64,000 nucleotides of DNA from Punica granatum (Eukaryota; Streptophyta; Magnoliopsida; Myrtales; Lythraceae): the NCBI RefSeq assembly GCF_007655135.1, contig NC_045132.1, positions 12,214,001 to 12,278,000 of the forward strand. Reading direction: 5' to 3'. Below the pieces are notes generated by a model. It made no database searches. It was not told where the DNA came from and saw only the letters and a list, made by a program, of their open reading frames with translations. Below, piece after piece: positions 23,266 to 34,157 of this stretch. Position 1 is the stretch's first letter. Each line of letters begins with the position of its first letter. Both the position numbers and the translations under genes were made by a program.

Positions 23266-24596
23266 ACATCGGCAACTATGGCCGAGTAGAGCGGAATTGA
23301 AGTCCAGTTGGTAAGTTCCTCATCCTCCTGTACAGGGCAGATATGAACCTTAGAAGATGTCTCCTCAATGACGGCATATATGGCTGGCAAAGCCAAAAAC
23401 GCTTCAACTGCATCCGAAGAGAAGTCATCTGTTTCAGTGATCGGGTTCTCGGAGGTGCCTCCCATGATTTGCGGTGGTGCTACAAAAAACTGTGAGAGTG
23501 GTGGAACCGGCATGCCCCTATAGAGTTTCCCATAATATGCTGCAAGGCGGTGTAGATGTTTTCCACGACGAGCTTGCATGATCTCATGGCAGGAGGGGCG
23601 AAAGCCGAGCCCTCTCCTATTGCGGTGTTCCTCTATTTCAATCGGTCGAAGGATTCCCTGTGCACGTGCCCCGAGTCCAGTTCCAGGGACATAATTGTTC
23701 TTCAAGAGAACCTTTCCAATCATGCGATCAGTTCGTGATGGACTGACCTCTCCGTAGTCTCGAATTACGGAGATCATGTCGAAAGAATGGAAGGGGAGAT
23801 TCTGATCTTCTCCAATGCTGATATAAGGGATGGCCGTTTCCTTATAGACTGCATAATCTTCCTCGCCGTTGACAGTGATGAGTTTGCCTTCAGCAAAGAA
23901 TTTCAACTTCTGGTGCAATGATGAAGGAACGGCGCCGGCGGCGTGAATCCATTGCCTTCCGAGTAGGAGACTGAAAGCATTGGGTATTTCCAGGATCTGG
24001 AAGGTAATAGAAAATGAACAAGGACCCACATCAATTAGGAGATCAATTTCACCATTCACCGCTCTCTTAGAGCCGTCAAAGGCTCGAACGGTGGTCTTGC
24101 TTGCACGAATGCGACTCATGTCCACGTTCATCTGTTTCAACGTGGAGACGGGGCAAACGTTGAGAGCAGAGCCGTTGTCGATCATGACTCGACCAACGAC
24201 GTGGTTGTTGCACTTGCAAACTATGTGCAATGCCCGCAAGTGTCCTTGTCCTTCCGTGGGAATTTCGTCTTCCGAAAAGGAAATCTGATTCGAGAAAATA
24301 GAGTTCATCGTCTCCTCGATTCTATTCGGTGCAGTATCTTTTGGGACTTGTGCCGCAGTGAGAACTTTCAGCAAAGCGTCCCGATGAGGTTCGGAGTTCA
24401 AAAGCAATGCGAGCAACGATATATGAGCTGGTGACTTGCTCATTTGCTCGACCACTTTGTATTCGCTTGCTTTGATCACCTTCATGAAATATTCGGCTTC
24501 TTGATCGGTGACCTTCTTTGTAGAGAATGACACGGCTTTTGGAACGGTTAAGAACTCAGTAGTGGGAGCCTTTCCTTTGTCAACAGGCTCTGGACC
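23266..24596 (-). CDS. Protease region of element B with a G-patch-like motif
   Basis: Aspartic protease part of the polyprotein, which would cut Gag-Pol. Counting from the Met at 24533, the active-site motif is VMIDNGS with Asp119, where many retroelement proteases have DSG or DTG. A conserved LLGRQWIHAAGA stretch follows at about 190. Residues 279-313 form a glycine-rich segment (PGTGLG...RGLGF) that looks like a G-patch, a nucleic-acid-binding motif also found next to some retroviral proteases. The frame is continuous with gag apart from one TAG at 24597-24599, so translation probably did not start at this Met originally. It is followed by the predicted intron. Confidence 0.85.
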
Positions 24597-26861
24597 CTAA
24601 TAAACCCGTCTTGAACGCGTGATTCCCATCGCGCTCATCTCCAGTTCTGCACTGGCAACCTCGCTCTCATATGTCCAGGGAACTCGACTATCGTGATAAG
24701 GCTCCTTTGCAGGAACTTCTATAACGAACGGGACGGGAGTGAATGCGACTTCTACTGGAGTATAGTTAATGGCAAATGGAGTTGAGGCCTTTTGCACGTC
24801 TTCTTCCTCCTCAATAGCAGCAATGCTAATCATGTTCACCGAAGGTCCTGAACCTGATCCATGATCAGGAAGAGGATTTGCACGGACATTCGGCGGCTTC
24901 ACCTCGTTAAAGGAGATTTGTCTTGCATCAATCATCTCCTGAATTTTATCCCGGAGTCTCCAACAAGTATCCAGGGTATGACCAGGAGCACCCTGATGAA
25001 ATTCGCATCGAAGATTCTGGTTATGCATGGACGGATCGAAACGGGGACCTGGTGCTTCTGTTTTGGTCTTGTCGCCTGCAAGGAGCTGTCTGAATATATG
25101 AGAGGGAGGAGCCGGTAAATTGGTGTATTGCTTGCGTGAACGCGATTGAGCAGCACTGTCTTGTTGAGTTCTAGGAGCTGGGACACGTTGAGCCGGCTGA
25201 AGAGGTCTCGAAGCCGGGGGTCTAGCTTGTTGAACTTGAACAGGAGGGTACGGTTGCGGAGGTTGCGACTGGATAACAGTGGGCGGGGTTGAGAAATAAG
25301 CTTGCGGCGTTTGATGAGGTTGCACATACTGCACGGGATACACATATGGCTGAGAAGTCGGTAATGCAGGGGTATAGTCCACCGACATTGGGTGTGGAGC
25401 TTGATGTCTAGAATTGACGATGCCAATAGTCGCGTCTTTGCCTCTTCTGGATGTTCCGGCAGTTTGTTTCTTCGGTGTCTCTCCGTCTTTCTTCCTTGCC
25501 GGATCTTCAATTCTTCCTAGCTTAACTCCCATATCCAACTTCTTTCCTGCCTCAATCAGGTCTGAGAAAGAGGAAGTATGAGCCAGGAGATGTGAGTAAT
25601 ATGCGCCTCTGAGCGTAGAATGAAACAGTTGAACTTGCTGTCGCTCAGTGATTGGAGGAATGTGCTTTGCCGCTTTTCCCCTCCATTCCGTTGCGTATGC
25701 TTCGAAAGTTTGACTTTCTTTCATCTCTGCCATGCTAAGATCAAGAAGAGTAGGAGGTGTCTCTGCACAGAATCGGTACTGGTCAAGGAATTTTTGAGAA
25801 AGATCTGTCCATGTAGGGATGTCGCCGGCTTTCAGGGTCATAAACCAATCTAGCGCTGATCCCGTAAGACTGTCTTGGAAAGTCTGGATGACAAATTCCT
25901 CGTAATCCCAATACGAAAGCATTTTGCTATGATAGTGACGGAGATGATGCCGAGGGTCTTTAGTCCCATCGTACCTCTTAAAATCTGGAATCTTGATCTT
26001 CGGGGGTAACAACATGCCCGGAAAGAGATTCCAGTCACTGTCACCGAAGTCGGGACGGGACGTGCCTGCTTGGAGGGTTCGAATGGTTTCCTCCATTCTC
26101 TTCATTCTTTTCTCCTGTTCATTTTCAGGAGGAATGTTTGTCGGTAGAACTGCAAGTGCGGCCTGAGTAGGGGTGCCTGGCTTAGTGGGGGGAATATTTA
26201 GAGGCGGTGGAGTTTGGTAAGAGAAGCTCATTTGGGTTTGTGGGGCTTGGAAGGAAAAAGGTTCTGTAGTGGGAGCAGGGATTTGTGTGATCGCGACTGG
26301 AGGAACCGTCGGTGGTGGAACGGTATAAATTGGAGATTGAGTAGGTATGGTGAGCGGCGGCAAAATGATCATTGTGGGATCTATTGATAGGAATGCCGCG
26401 GGTGGAAACGGCACTGATGTAGGAGCCAGTGGTGGTGGCATAGGATCACTGACTGGGCTGATTGTCGTCCCATATGTCATTGCCGGAAAAGACATATCTT
26501 CACTATCAGTCACGTAAATAGGCGGGTCGATCGGATTCCGGGAAACAGTTGTCCTGCGTTCAGGAGGCGGAGTGTGGCTCGAGGAAGCTCGGTTTTGATC
26601 CCGAAGCATAGCCATGAGCTCTGTCATATTGGTATTCATGTTGGCAGCCAACTGATTAACGATCCCTTCAAGTGCAGCAAAACGCACGGGATCGACAACA
26701 TTGGATGACGCCTGTGCAGGAGAAGGGAAGTGCGTTGGAAGAGCACCGGAATACGTTGTAGATGCTGGAGATGATATCACGCGTGTGTCTTCCGGAATGG
26801 ACTGTGCAGGCATCGGTGGCGCGTCTTGCTCCGAGATAACAGGTTGTTGCTCTTCGGCCAT
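24597..26861 (-). CDS. gag: gag of element B
   Basis: A 754-residue structural protein of the virus-like particle. The N-terminal 240 residues are rich in Pro, Ser and Thr with a repetitive character. A short helical segment lies at about 245-265, the retrotransposon Gag core at about 290-450 (DWFMTLKAGDIPTWTDLSQKF region), then a Gln/Pro-rich linker. A zinc-knuckle-like CEFHQGAPGHTLDTC is near residue 645. The Met at 26861 is the first in frame. The frame ends at a TAG where element A has CAG, so this C-terminus is likely a point-mutated gag-pro fusion. Confidence 0.9.
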   Translation of the reverse strand: MAEEQQPVISEQDAPPMPAQSIPEDTRVISSPASTTYSGALPTHFPSPAQASSNVVDPVRFAALEGIVNQLAANMNTNMTELMAMLRDQNRASSSHTPPPERRTTVSRNPIDPPIYVTDSEDMSFPAMTYGTTISPVSDPMPPPLAPTSVPFPPAAFLSIDPTMIILPPLTIPTQSPIYTVPPPTVPPVAITQIPAPTTEPFSFQAPQTQMSFSYQTPPPLNIPPTKPGTPTQAALAVLPTNIPPENEQEKRMKRMEETIRTLQAGTSRPDFGDSDWNLFPGMLLPPKIKIPDFKRYDGTKDPRHHLRHYHSKMLSYWDYEEFVIQTFQDSLTGSALDWFMTLKAGDIPTWTDLSQKFLDQYRFCAETPPTLLDLSMAEMKESQTFEAYATEWRGKAAKHIPPITERQQVQLFHSTLRGAYYSHLLAHTSSFSDLIEAGKKLDMGVKLGRIEDPARKKDGETPKKQTAGTSRRGKDATIGIVNSRHQAPHPMSVDYTPALPTSQPYVYPVQYVQPHQTPQAYFSTPPTVIQSQPPQPYPPVQVQQARPPASRPLQPAQRVPAPRTQQDSAAQSRSRKQYTNLPAPPSHIFRQLLAGDKTKTEAPGPRFDPSMHNQNLRCEFHQGAPGHTLDTCWRLRDKIQEMIDARQISFNEVKPPNVRANPLPDHGSGSGPSVNMISIAAIEEEEDVQKASTPFAINYTPVEVAFTPVPFVIEVPAKEPYHDSRVPWTYESEVASAELEMSAMGITRSRRVY

Positions 26862-27166
26862 TCTTCCGCGTGCCCAAGTAGGGTATCGATGCGACGCCAG
26901 TTGTTAGTACCTGTATATGTGTAAGTGTATAAGTGCAATTGTTGTGTGTTAACCATCTTCGAGATGTAAATGACAATATATGAATGCATGAGATGTATGA
27001 GTTTAAAAACACTAATGCCATTACATCAGCTTGATTCACGTTTCATAATTTACAAAGGCAGTCTGTTCGAAAGGAAACATAAACATTAAACCGACAACTG
27101 TTACAACCCGTAGCTGAGTGAGCGCTACGCGGGTTCTGTACAGGCAAAAACGCTCAGCAACTGAGC
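26862..27166 (-). other. Spacer between ORF1 and gag of element B
   Basis: About 305 bp with no open frame worth naming. It includes a TG/TA-rich simple stretch near 26910-26940 (plus strand) shortly before the gag start in sense direction. Confidence 0.6.
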
Positions 27167-28663
27167 TCAAGGGTGGGAGATCCTGCGCGCTCTTGCCTGC
27201 ACTCGATCCAGCGTAGCGTTCAAACGCGCTATCTCCCTGTCTTGGCCGGCTACGCGTGCACGAGTTTGAACCAACTCGCTCTGAAGCTCTCTGTGATCAG
27301 TGAGTTCTACACGAATATCCACTAGCTCACAGCGAAGACGATCTCGTTCTGCCCTAATAACCTGCAGCTCTGTGCGCACGACTCCTTGGACTGAGCTCTC
27401 TGCATCTGAAAAGTCTGCGTGCGATGTCGGCAGCATCTGTGGCATGCGTAGCCGACGAACAGGTGCGAATCCATATGGATGGAACTGCATCACATACGCT
27501 GCTGTAGCTGCGAAAGCTCGCTCCTCGTCAGTGGGATACTGTGGGAAGTACAGTTCCTGGACGATGCGCGTGCTCCATAAGCGTCGGACCTCTCTAACCC
27601 GTAGAATCCTATCCGGGAGTGAAATTGTGGTGTTTGCCCACCTGAAGCGGTGTGAAGTGCGATCTGCTTCTATAGGAATGTCTTGTAGCCCACCGAGTTG
27701 TCTGATGACTCGGGATGGAAAGATAAGTGTGCTCCCAAAATGACCGATTAAGGGAAGTCCTATAATTGAAAGACATCCCATGATCATGGGACCGCCAGGA
27801 TTCCAACGTGTAGTCCATAAAAACTGTGCTGGGGTGAGTTCTTCCATAAACCGCATCCAGTCGGTGTAGTTACGGTCGGAGGGTCGAAACACATGAAGTA
27901 AACGAGCGATGAGTGATCGCTCGTCGGTGATACATGAAAAAGGATGGGATAAGCCGAACGGTCTAATATGTGCTAGAAGCCAAATCTGAAGCAGATGTGG
28001 GGATCCTCTCATCCTGCCCCGTCGATTCTCTCGTACATAGTCAAGAGACCGAATGGTCTCAGCCAAAACGGCTTCCACATAACTATGGCCTCCTACCACT
28101 TGGAGGATGACCTGAGCAAGTGCCCCGTCTGTGAGGTTCGACGAGTAAGGGAATAGCATAGTCCCGAAGATGAGCAAAAGAAACCCGTGACAAGCGTCCC
28201 GCTGATAAGACTCTCCCGTGGCATTCAGAGCACGGGCCTGTATGAAATCTATAAGCCATGTGGTCCTAATGCTGTGCTCCCCTCCATACTGAAGCTCGCA
28301 ATGAACTTCTTCGTTGCGGAGACCTAAAAGGATGGCTAGTCTGTTCTGTATCGTGGCAAACTGGTTAGGCACCACGATGTCATGAATCGATGTAGACAGC
28401 TGAAGAAGTGTCGCATATTCTTCTACTGTAGGGGCTAACTCTGTCCCATGAAAGCTGAAAACGGCTCGCTGAGTGTCCCAAAAACTAATAGCAGTTCTGA
28501 GTAGGGTCCAGTCAACGGGAGAATCGGCGAGTAATGGTAGGTCTCCTATGAAGAGTCGGAGGAATGCACGGTCTACTGGGCGGAATATGTTCCAAAGGCG
28601 AGTGATGTCCGCAGACGGTGTGATGATGACATCCAGCCTAGAACAGGGACGCGGGCGATCCAT
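27167..28663 (-). CDS. ORF1: extra gene upstream of gag (plant retroelement ORF1, DUF7745-like)
   Basis: A 498-residue open frame between the leader and gag. An extra ORF at this place is a known trait of Ogre-type Tat elements; its role is not established. The N-terminal two thirds resemble the helical domain annotated as DUF7745 in many plant genomes (a tract around FWDTQRAVFSFHGTELAPTV, residues about 86-105). The last 75 residues are Glu/Arg/Leu-rich and look like a coiled coil. There is no signal peptide or membrane segment. The frame is intact although pol downstream is broken. A remnant of its C-terminus is seen at 52671-52870. The family name is from memory of the consensus and was not searched. 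Confidence 0.8.
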   Translation of the reverse strand: MDRPRPCSRLDVIITPSADITRLWNIFRPVDRAFLRLFIGDLPLLADSPVDWTLLRTAISFWDTQRAVFSFHGTELAPTVEEYATLLQLSTSIHDIVVPNQFATIQNRLAILLGLRNEEVHCELQYGGEHSIRTTWLIDFIQARALNATGESYQRDACHGFLLLIFGTMLFPYSSNLTDGALAQVILQVVGGHSYVEAVLAETIRSLDYVRENRRGRMRGSPHLLQIWLLAHIRPFGLSHPFSCITDERSLIARLLHVFRPSDRNYTDWMRFMEELTPAQFLWTTRWNPGGPMIMGCLSIIGLPLIGHFGSTLIFPSRVIRQLGGLQDIPIEADRTSHRFRWANTTISLPDRILRVREVRRLWSTRIVQELYFPQYPTDEERAFAATAAYVMQFHPYGFAPVRRLRMPQMLPTSHADFSDAESSVQGVVRTELQVIRAERDRLRCELVDIRVELTDHRELQSELVQTRARVAGQDREIARLNATLDRVQARARRISHP

Positions 28664-29256
28664 TCTTACCTAAATGGATAAGATATTGGTTTAATGTTTA
28701 TAAACAAACTGATGCAATGTCCTATTTTGTTTTGAAAATATGCATGCAGGTGCAGAAAAAAAAAATTATAGCACGAGTTCTTTACATTATACAACACTCC
28801 TTTAGTGAAAACAACAAAAGGCTCGCCTAAAAGAAAAACTACGAGCCGACTCAAAGACTCAACTTTTGGGTCGGTTGGCGGCGTGAAGGTTATTTTTGGT
28901 CCAGCATGACGGTCCCTGTTTATGCATGGTTTCAGTGTTCTACTGGGAAAACCACTAACTAGGAATGGGGGCTCTCGATTCAAGGGCGTCAATTCCTTGA
29001 AATCGAGCGAGGATCTTTGGGGGCCGGTTCAGTGGCGGAGCCGACTCGATCCGTTCCCTTACTCGGAACCTCTGACTAACCTAGCTTCCTAAATCGGCGC
29101 CCGTGGGATTTCAGGCGAGGTACCTAAATCCACTAGAATGATGCAATACAAGTGCAGAAAGTAAAGGTGCATAAAGTAGATAAGCGGAAAATTGCAGAAA
29201 GCGGTAAATGGACATGCAAGCAAGCAAACGAATCGAGCCTGAACCCACTAAGTATG
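28664..29256 (-). other. 5' leader of element B
   Basis: Untranslated leader between PBS and ORF1, with short A-rich tracts near 28764. A block at about 28966-29130 is strikingly similar to 53329-53490 in the second family, including two identical runs of 40 nt (28991-29030) and 38 nt (29043-29080). This suggests a constrained RNA signal, for example packaging or dimerisation. Confidence 0.7.
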
Positions 29257-29274
29257 TCCCCAGCGGAGTCACCA
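29257..29274 (-). other. Primer-binding site of element B
   Basis: The minus strand reads TGGTGACTCCGCTGGGGA, three bases inside the end of LTR C. The plus strand reads as a tRNA 3' end finishing in CCA. The form matches PBSs of Tat/Ogre elements, often assigned to tRNA-Arg; I could not verify the tRNA. Confidence 0.8.
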
Positions 29275-30368
29275 AGCTGTACGGACCCGAATGTGGACTC
29301 TCGTCGGGGCCCGCATAGCCCGCTTTTGGATCGCGCGGCTTGGTCGGAACGTCCACCTTCCCGCGGGGACGCGTGACGGACACGCGTGAGAGAAGGAGTC
29401 GCCACTTATCATTTTACGATTCGAAAGTCGAGGGCGGATAAGTTACCCTGGGCCTAGGGGTATGGAACACCTAGTTTGTCGTTAAGGCATTGATCTGTGC
29501 GGAACCGGAAAATCCGTGTTCGGGGGTTCATGTTACGTGCGGGCCTACATCCCGCACGCCCTTTCGGTACTCTGGTTTGTTAGGCTTGCATATTTTATGA
29601 TTTACCGCGTGAATTAAGCTGCACTCGGCTCGCACGTTTTGACACCGGAGATTCGATGAACCAAACGATGTCGGTTGAGAAGCCGAGAGAGAAGTAAACC
29701 CGTATGTCGGGGAGTTGGTTCACAATCTTGTGTTACAGTTCATCGAACCATGGAGGTTGAATCCCTGCGTGAACCAAAACCGTGAGTTCTTGGATTTACT
29801 TGTATCTGGACAAGTATTAGACCGATTCGATTACTTTGACTCTCGGACCGTTCGCTCACCGACTGGAATTCTTACAGAATAAATGTACAAAATAAAATCC
29901 TTACAATGCTCTCGAAAACAATAAATACAAATTACAAAACGGTTGAATTCCAGTCGTTTCGCGTTCGGTTATTATTCCACTCTAACTCACCGTGAGTTTA
30001 GGGAAAAGACCGAAGAACTGAAATTCAATGGACGCTCTCACTGAATAGGGCGTTGGACCCTGTGAGTGTCGATTAGGGTGTTGGACCCTGTGCTCGATGA
30101 TTAGGGCGTTGAACCCTAATATTATTCGGCCTAGGGATCAAGCTCGACCCGCATGGCAAACAGGTGCGGAAAGATAACACGCAACATGTTAATAACAGAC
30201 AAAGTGTTTGTTATTGTCGTGTTTACGTGAATTAACAGATTATTAACCCAGGGGTGTTTTTGCAAGCAAATGCCATATGCTAAACAATCAAACATGTGCC
30301 AACGTTTTAGCATTCGGCTTTGTTTTGAGAACTTGACAAAGAGAGTCAAATCTCAGTTGTGTGGATTG

Positions 30369-30376
30369 CTTTTATA
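30369..30376 (-). promoter_or_regulatory. Candidate TATA box of LTR C
   Basis: TATAAAAG on the minus strand at the conserved LTR position. As the 5' LTR, this copy would drive element B. Confidence 0.4.
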
Positions 30377-32101
30377 GTTGTTCTATATTGTGACACTGAA
30401 TTACCACTGAATTAGCCAAACTCGTGTTTTGACTCTAGATTTGGAATCTAGAATTCCTCCTAACCATTATCTAGTGTTTGGTTAGGTCGAGTGAAAGGTT
30501 AATCAGCATTTTGCATGTTTTCTGACAGAGATAACTGTTCTAGTTACCCGAGTCTATGTTAGGATGATAGAAACTCATCAGTTAGATAAGAAAGGCTATG
30601 CAGATGAACCTGCACCTGAACAGGTAGCCCATTCTTATCCTGTACTGTAGTGTTTCTGTCATGCTAACCCTAAGGATGTCGCTGAATTGTGAAAAGATGA
30701 TTTTTGCCCTTTGAAAGTTGTTTTCAGAAAAGGGAAACATCGTAGTGCGGGCTACCTCGGCCTGTAGCCGGTGTCAACCAAATCCCTGGATCGTCCAGGG
30801 TTGTGCAAGAACCCCGGAAAAGCCAAGGAACCGGTCGATCTGCCTGGAAGTGATCTAGAAAGATCTTCTGTATCGTGACCTAAGCTACCTGGAATCAGGT
30901 AAAAACTCAAGTTGAGACACAGAAGCCCTTTTTAGACGTCCATGCTACATCGGACCGCGCATTTCGGGTTTTGAAATTGATAAGTTTGAAAAGGGCACCA
31001 ATGTCCTTTGACGACTCGTCGACGCGAGTTATCAGTTAATGTCCAATTCGAGTAAACTTTATCAGTGTGAAGTGGGTTTAATCATGTGAGCGTCCCGATT
31101 AACCCGTTTGTGGAATTAATGCTTAAGGGTTTAGCCGGATGCATTAATTAGGAAAACGATTCGGGATTCGACGACCAAAATGAATCCATAACGATCAAGG
31201 ATAATTCAGTTGAATAACCGACAATATCCTTATAACCGAATGGATCTAAATGAGTCATCGATGCATGAATCCATGCACGTTAATTTTAAAAGAGTCTTTA
31301 CATGATACTTTAACATAGGAATCGTAAAGACATTGAAGTAAAAATTCACACCATCCGATAAACGAATTAAACTTGAGATAAGGAACTCATTCTTGACCCA
31401 AGGAAGGCCAAGAAGCCCTCGGCTTCATCTTATGAAAGGTGGCCGAAGGTTCTCATGGCTCTATCCGAGTCACAAATGATTTCCTAATCGTGGTTTAATT
31501 ATTTTTCGCATGCTCAAACATCAACCGTGATAAAAAACACTCATTTTTTAGCAAAAGCCGGCGTTATCACGATTTGTTTAGCTCATTTAAACATACAAAC
31601 ATTCACAAACGTTTTAATTAAGGAAAGGATAAAATAACACCGGCTTCATGCGTGCAATAATGATAAAACAAGCTCGGAAACTAACTTGGATCGGCTAAGG
31701 AGACCAATCTTAACCCGGAAAGAGCAATTTAAGTCTCAACCCTCTCATTTAGAGAGTTGGCCGAGAATTAATTTGCCATAGTCGGGTCGGGATAGTCTTC
31801 TTTACGACGATCCAAGCCCTTTTCCGACATGGTAGCAAGTCAAAAGATAGTGCACATGCATAATATAACATAAAATTGCATGAAAATTGAATCTTGCAAG
31901 TGAAACATGCATGAAATACCATAATACTCCATAGCCATGCAAAAATATGAAAAGCCCTAACTCCTCTAAGTCGAGAATGTTTTACCTAGCCTCGGGATAC
32001 GAGGAAAGAGTCGGGGAAGTGTTTGAGAGTCGGGTGACTCGGTGGAACCCTTGAAAGGGTATTCGGGTGCAAGGGTGGACGCGCGCGGGTACGGCCAAGC
32101 A

Positions 32102-32236
32102 TGGTGACGGGCGTCGGGCACGATGACGAGCGCCGGTGATGGGCACGGGTGTCGAGCACGGTGACGGACGCTGGGGTGCTCGGTGACGGACGCTGGTGAC
32201 GCTCGGTGACGGACGCTGGTGACGCTGGTGACGCGT
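32102..32236. repeat. Contracted GC-rich minisatellite in LTR C
   Basis: Only the first and last units of the array seen in LTRs A and B remain; the middle, about 525 bp, is gone. Confidence 0.8.
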
Positions 32237-34152
32237 CACTGTTCACCCGAGACGGCCACAACGATAAGCAAATGACTCCAAACTAAAAAACTGGGTTCAG
32301 AAATGGGATCCTTGGGTCCAAAACATGTCGTCTATGAAGTTTGAAGAATTTTGGATATAAGTCGGAATAGTGCCCGCTATGGATCCCGACCTAAACTCCA
32401 AAGATATTTGGCTTGGTTTTCGGTTTTCATGAAGTTCTTTGCTTGCTGCTGGTTCCTAAGAAGTTGAGAGCATTTTCTAGAGGGAGAAACTAGCAAGATT
32501 ATGTGTGCTTCCTCCATCATTAGCTTAATGACAAGTATGCAATATATATGTGAAGCTAATGAGCAATTAAGCAAAACAAAGCACCATTAATGGCCTCATT
32601 AGCAAAAGTCGGTTGCCCTAATGGAGATGAGGATGAATGTCCTCCATGTATCTTGATGAGGAAGAGCCAAGAAGCATTAATGGAGGTAGAGTTAATGGCT
32701 TGAGTGTTGACTAGAAAGACCAAAGATATTTTGGGCTAGGTGAGGGTAAGAGAGGAAGAGGAAAAGGCCGAAAGCTTTGGGGCAAAGGGCGGTTGCCCTT
32801 GGGCAGCCTGTGGCTCCCACGGCTTGAGAGGAGAAACCGGGAAAAGACTCGGGTCTCAATTGGTTGCGTATTCGAAGTTCGTGGTTCGAATTGAACGTCG
32901 AATTGTCGATATACGCGTGAAAACGGAGTTAATGAGCCCGAGATTGACATTTTTCATTGAGAAATGTCCCGGATGTGTGTGAGGCTCGAAAGCCGATTTT
33001 GCTCATTGCAAGCGACCAGGGCGAAGTTGTCCGCTTCTGACAGCATATTTCTTATCTGTATCTCACGTTGGTCATTTTGACATAAGTTGTCAGACAACGT
33101 GAACAATCATCCCTTAAGCCGGTAATGCTAACGTGGGGCCGGAGACGTCCTAGGAGGCCGAAACTGGATTTCTCAGGATGACTCCTGAGTTGCTTGGGCA
33201 CTCCGGAGATTACTGTAATCTCTGTTTGTCAAGATCAGACCTCCAAGGACTTGAAGAGTGTATCTGAGACCTCTAAAGCGCTGTTCGGGAGGTCTAGATG
33301 AGTTGTGTGATTTATTCCGACGATTCCACATTGAGCCTTGAGAAGGCTAGCATTGTGTAACGTAAGCATTCGGCGTCAAGTTTCCCCAAAGAGGACCTCC
33401 GGACATGGATTTCCACTGAAAATGGTCATTTCCGCTCCTCAGAGGTTACTCGGGAAACCATGAAAGGTTTTGCTGTCTGTTTTGCCCAATTGTGAATGTC
33501 TGCTAGAGTTTTCTGGGCGATGCGGTGTGAACTTCGTTTGCCGTAATTCCATCAGACCATTCTCCGGCTATGCTCTTCTGAAGAGGGATATGCTTGTTTT
33601 ACCGTTCAGAAGTCATTTGAAATGTCTGTGTGACTTCCAAGAGACAATCTGAAGCATTATTCATGCTCTGTGTGCTGATGGGGTATGGCCGCGTCTGATA
33701 TTTGGCATTAACTTTTCTCCAGGAAACCGGTATTTTTGGACTTCCACTGAAAAGTTGTCAGTATACAGAAAATTGTTCTGTATAGAGCAGATGATTTGCA
33801 AAATGCCTTTGAAGACATTTTCCATCTTTTTGGCACTGATGTGGATTTTTGGAGTCCAATATTTACTATCTTCCGACGACCGAGCGAACTATCGGAAAAT
33901 AGTATCGTCCGTGTAGTACACTGAAAATGCCGGTTTTGGACATTGTTGAGCTCTCTGGTCACTCTATTGCCCTTTGGTGACCCCTAGAGTCCTTTTGTCA
34001 TGTCCATGGGTCATTTGCTCCATTTTGCCGACTTGAGGATGAATAGTGATTTCTTGCTCTGCCTAGCCGTTTTCTGTATTCTGCTCAAGTCGTGGCTTGG
34101 ATCATTGCTAATATCGTTGTTTGGAATGGTGAGCCAAAATGGGGTGCTGACA

Positions 34153-34157
34153 GACTC
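34153..34157. other. Probable right target-site duplication of element B (GACTC)
   Basis: The five bases after the LTR terminus. The left copy should precede 12130, where only CTC is visible before the N gap, matching the last three bases. Confidence 0.55.

Larger units (their letters stand above)
12130..34152 (-). mobile_element. Element B: near-complete 22-kb Tat/Ogre-type retrotransposon
   Basis: In sense order (right to left): 5' LTR C, PBS, leader, ORF1, gag, protease, 191-nt intron, pol, structured 3' region, PPT, 3' LTR B. The total is 22,023 bp, within the usual range for Ogre-like elements. The right flank after the terminal TGACA starts GACTC. The three bases visible left of LTR B are CTC, which fits a 5-bp target duplication GACTC half hidden by the gap. 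It interrupts the integrase of a chromovirus at 34153. Pol is frameshifted and gag-pro carries one in-frame stop. Confidence 0.9.
29278..34152 (-). mobile_element. LTR C (5' LTR of element B)
   Basis: A 4875-bp LTR with TGT...ACA ends, followed on the left by the PBS and on the right by the interrupted chromovirus. It is nearly identical to LTR B except that the GC-rich minisatellite is reduced from about 660 to 135 bp, and about 20 bp between short repeats CACCCGAGA/CACCCGAAA is lost beside it. Confidence 0.92.

Noticed and set aside
29257..29274. tRNA 3' end with CCA
   Set aside because: No cloverleaf extends upstream. It abuts an LTR and is a primer-binding site.
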